From: Paracoccaceae bacterium
Lineage (GTDB): Bacteria; Pseudomonadota; Alphaproteobacteria; Rhodobacterales; Rhodobacteraceae
Length of the DNA: 17,484 nt
Assembly: GCA_003535335.1 (NCBI GenBank)
Contig: DOHJ01000043.1
Span: 2,932-20,415 of the forward strand
Direction of reading: 5' to 3'
Positions 16,297 to 17,484 of this stretch are shown here, piece after piece; position 1 is the stretch's first letter; every line of letters starts with the position of its first letter. Position numbers and translations under genes: made by a program. The notes under the pieces were generated by a model. The model had not been told where the DNA came from, made no database searches, and worked only from the letters and a program-made list of their open reading frames with translations.

Positions 16297-16326
16297 TAAT
16301 ATTGCCAGTGACTTCTGGCAATATTA
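16297..16326. repeat. Perfect 12-bp inverted repeat with 6-nt spacer
   Basis: TAATATTGCCAG (16297-16308) and CTGGCAATATTA (16315-16326) are exact complements around TGACTT. The centre is about 88 nt before the kpsS start and 188 nt before the ribH-like start. No T-run follows on either strand, so a protein-binding operator is likelier than a terminator. GCCAGTG recurs at 16337-16343, giving CTGGC an alternative partner. Confidence 0.8.
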
Positions 16327-16433
16327 TGGCATTTTAGCCAGTGTGGCGCAGTTTTCTGAAGATCCGGTTTGCCTAAAGTGACAATCAATTAATTTGTTTC
16401 GGCTTACAATTGAAAAAGCATGGACTTTCATTT

Positions 16434-16464
16434 TGCTAACGCGAACGGGCACAATATGTTAGCA
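16434..16464 (+). promoter_or_regulatory. Inverted repeat and candidate promoter before ribH-like gene
   Basis: TGCTAAC (16434-16440) and GTTAGCA (16458-16464) are complementary around 17 nt. The same stretch offers TTGCTA (16433-16438) and TATGTT (16455-16460) as weak -35 and -10 elements spaced by 16 nt. Both readings are tentative. Confidence 0.3.
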
Positions 16465-16499
16465 TCTGATTTAAAGTCAAACCAAAAGGACACAGGTCG

Positions 16500-17054
16500 A
16501 TGACATCAGAAAAATCCAACGACAGCCTGGAAATGCCGGTATTTGATGGTCCGGTGAAATTGTTGATTGTTGTTGCGCCCTATTTCAAAGACATAACCGA
16601 CAGCCTGCTGGCCGGTGCACAAAATGCGATTAATGCGGCGGGTGCCGGGTTTGACACGGTGCAAATTCCCGGAGTGCTGGAAATTCCGGCCGCGATTGCC
16701 ATTGCCCAGCGGACCAGCAATTTTGACGGCTATGTTGCGCTGGGCTGTGTCCTTACGGGCGATGATCTGCAGGCAAAAAACATTGGCGATGATAGCGCTG
16801 CGGGCTTGTCCCAACTGGGGCTTGGCGGCATTTGCATCGGAAACGGTTTGCTGATTGCGCAAAAAGCCGATCAGGCACTGCGGCTGGCGGATCCGGCGGG
16901 GCAAAATAAAGGCGGGGCGGCGGCAATTGCGGCCTTGCATCTGGTGGCATTGTCACGCAAATGGGGCCGTGAAACCAAAGGTATCGGTTTTAAACCCAAA
17001 TCAGGTGAATTCCTGATGGCCGATAGCCCAGATAGCGGACCAAAAACAGCATGA
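16500..17054 (+). CDS. ribH: RibH-family (lumazine synthase-like) protein with degenerate active site
   Basis: This 184-residue protein belongs to the lumazine synthase family, whose normal members make 6,7-dimethyl-8-ribityllumazine, the direct riboflavin precursor. Fold-level segments are clear: VKLLIVVAPYFKDI (19-32), IPGVLEIPAAIAIA (56-69), GYVALGCV (77-84), NGLL and QNKGGAAA (135-142). The substrate loop, normally RGETTHY/F after GCVI, reads TGDDLQA at 86-92 with unchanged length: the catalytic His aligns with Gln91 and the Arg with Thr86. The phosphate-contacting Arg (B. subtilis Arg127) aligns with Leu129. It may therefore be a pseudoenzyme or have another role. Its frame is intact, with AAAAGGA nine nt upstream, and its stop overlaps nusB (ATGA). 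C-terminal residues 157-184 extend past the usual end. Confidence 0.85.
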   Translation: MTSEKSNDSLEMPVFDGPVKLLIVVAPYFKDITDSLLAGAQNAINAAGAGFDTVQIPGVLEIPAAIAIAQRTSNFDGYVALGCVLTGDDLQAKNIGDDSAAGLSQLGLGGICIGNGLLIAQKADQALRLADPAGQNKGGAAAIAALHLVALSRKWGRETKGIGFKPKSGEFLMADSPDSGPKTA

Positions 17055-17484
17055 CCAGCAATAAACGCCAGATGAAATCAGCTGCCCGTCTTTACGCGGT
17101 GCAGGCCCTGTTCCAGATGGAACATTCAGACCAGAGCATCGATGCGGTGCGGCTTGAATTCGAAGATCACCGCTTTGGCGCGGTCTATGAGGGCGATGAA
17201 ATGGCCGAGGGCGATGTTGGCCTGTTTCGCTCTTTGCTGGAAAATGCGGTCGAGGCCCAAGTGCCGGTTGACCAGATGACGGATCGGGCTTTGGTGGAAA
17301 AATGGCCGCTAAAACGCATTGACCCGACCTTGCGCGCATTATTTCGGGCCGCCGGTGCCGAGCTGACCAAAACCAACACACCACCAAAGGTTGTGATTAA
17401 CGAATTTGTCGATGTGGCCAAGGCGTTTTTCCCCGACGGTCGCGAACCAAAATTCGTCAACGCAGTGCTGGACCACATGGCACG
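17051..17484 (+). CDS. nusB: Transcription antitermination factor NusB (3' end outside window)
   Basis: The last 434 nt encode the first 144 residues of NusB, which joins S10 on boxA RNA to prevent premature termination in rRNA operons. Visible family features are the opening basic helix with AARLYAVQALFQME (11-24), the KWPLKRIDPTLRALFRAA segment (84-101) and the PPKVVINEFVDVAKAF helix followed by KFVNAVLD. The frame is still open at the window edge, probably within a few residues of its normal end. The ATG shares bases with the stop of the RibH-like gene (ATGA), implying translational coupling; ribH-nusB is a widespread arrangement. Confidence 0.95.
   Translation, partial: MTSNKRQMKSAARLYAVQALFQMEHSDQSIDAVRLEFEDHRFGAVYEGDEMAEGDVGLFRSLLENAVEAQVPVDQMTDRALVEKWPLKRIDPTLRALFRAAGAELTKTNTPPKVVINEFVDVAKAFFPDGREPKFVNAVLDHMA

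Larger units (their letters stand above)
16224..16499. promoter_or_regulatory. Divergent intergenic region kpsS / ribH-like
   Basis: This 276-nt AT-rich gap separates the divergent capsule module and the ribH-like/nusB pair, so it must supply promoters for both. It holds the inverted repeat at 16297-16326, an extra GCCAGTG copy at 16337-16343, the direct repeat CGCGAT at 16275-16280 and 16287-16292, and a looser inverted repeat at 16434-16464. I see no FMN riboswitch signature and no open frame of note. Confidence 0.7.

Noticed and set aside
16224..16499. FMN riboswitch ahead of the ribH-like gene
   Set aside because: The conserved RFN-element core and its multi-stem arrangement are not visible; only simple inverted repeats are present.
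16750..16800. Compensating frameshifts explaining the odd RibH loop
   Set aside because: Neither alternative frame yields the RGETTH-type loop, and the loop has the expected length, so substitution is more likely than frameshift.

Overview
The window looks like a chromosomal segment from a Rhodobacterales (Roseobacter-type) alphaproteobacterium of moderate GC. The basis is protein style and gene order: a SUV3-like helicase, S4 protein, seven-iron ferredoxin and CarD in a row; nrdR-ribD; ribH-nusB; and a GC-rich hairpin after ribD of a kind I recall as common between Rhodobacterales genes. The organism call is inferred from recalled family features, not from a search. I see no tRNA, rRNA, transposase, integrase, phage gene or CRISPR array.

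Layout. 1-2287 (minus): a small two-helix membrane protein and an M3 oligoendopeptidase. 2407-3237 (plus): a fumarylacetoacetate-hydrolase-fold enzyme. 3244-4467 (minus): an SCP2 lipid-binding protein followed 3 nt later by a lysophospholipase-like hydrolase. 4540-8604 (plus): exported TPR protein, long SUV3-like RNA helicase, S4 RNA-binding protein, FdxA-type ferredoxin. 8854-9861 (plus): CarD and YjbQ, separated by two tandem hairpins. 9997-11561 (plus): nrdR and ribD overlapping by a GTGA junction; a perfect DnaA box lies just upstream of nrdR. 11653-16223 (minus): a three-gene capsule module, kpsS - OPX lipoprotein - kpsC. 16500-17484 (plus): a RibH-family protein overlapping nusB (ATGA); nusB runs off the window edge.

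The most interesting part is 10461-17484. The capsule module lies between ribD and ribH, where riboflavin synthase (ribE) and ribBA often sit in related genomes; neither is in the window. The RibH-family protein has kept its fold-defining segments but lost the catalytic histidine and surrounding substrate loop, as well as a phosphate-contacting arginine. It may be a pseudoenzyme kept beside nusB. The intergenic region between kpsS and ribH holds a perfect 12-6-12 inverted repeat with an extra repeat arm, a good candidate operator for capsule expression.

The capsule module supplies the lipid-linked Kdo primer enzymes (KpsC, KpsS) and an outer-membrane export lipoprotein, but no ABC transporter (KpsM/KpsT), inner-membrane partner (KpsE) or repeat-unit glycosyltransferases, so it must work with genes elsewhere. 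The rest of the window is mainly housekeeping: RNA handling, transcription control, redox and nucleotide-reductase regulation.
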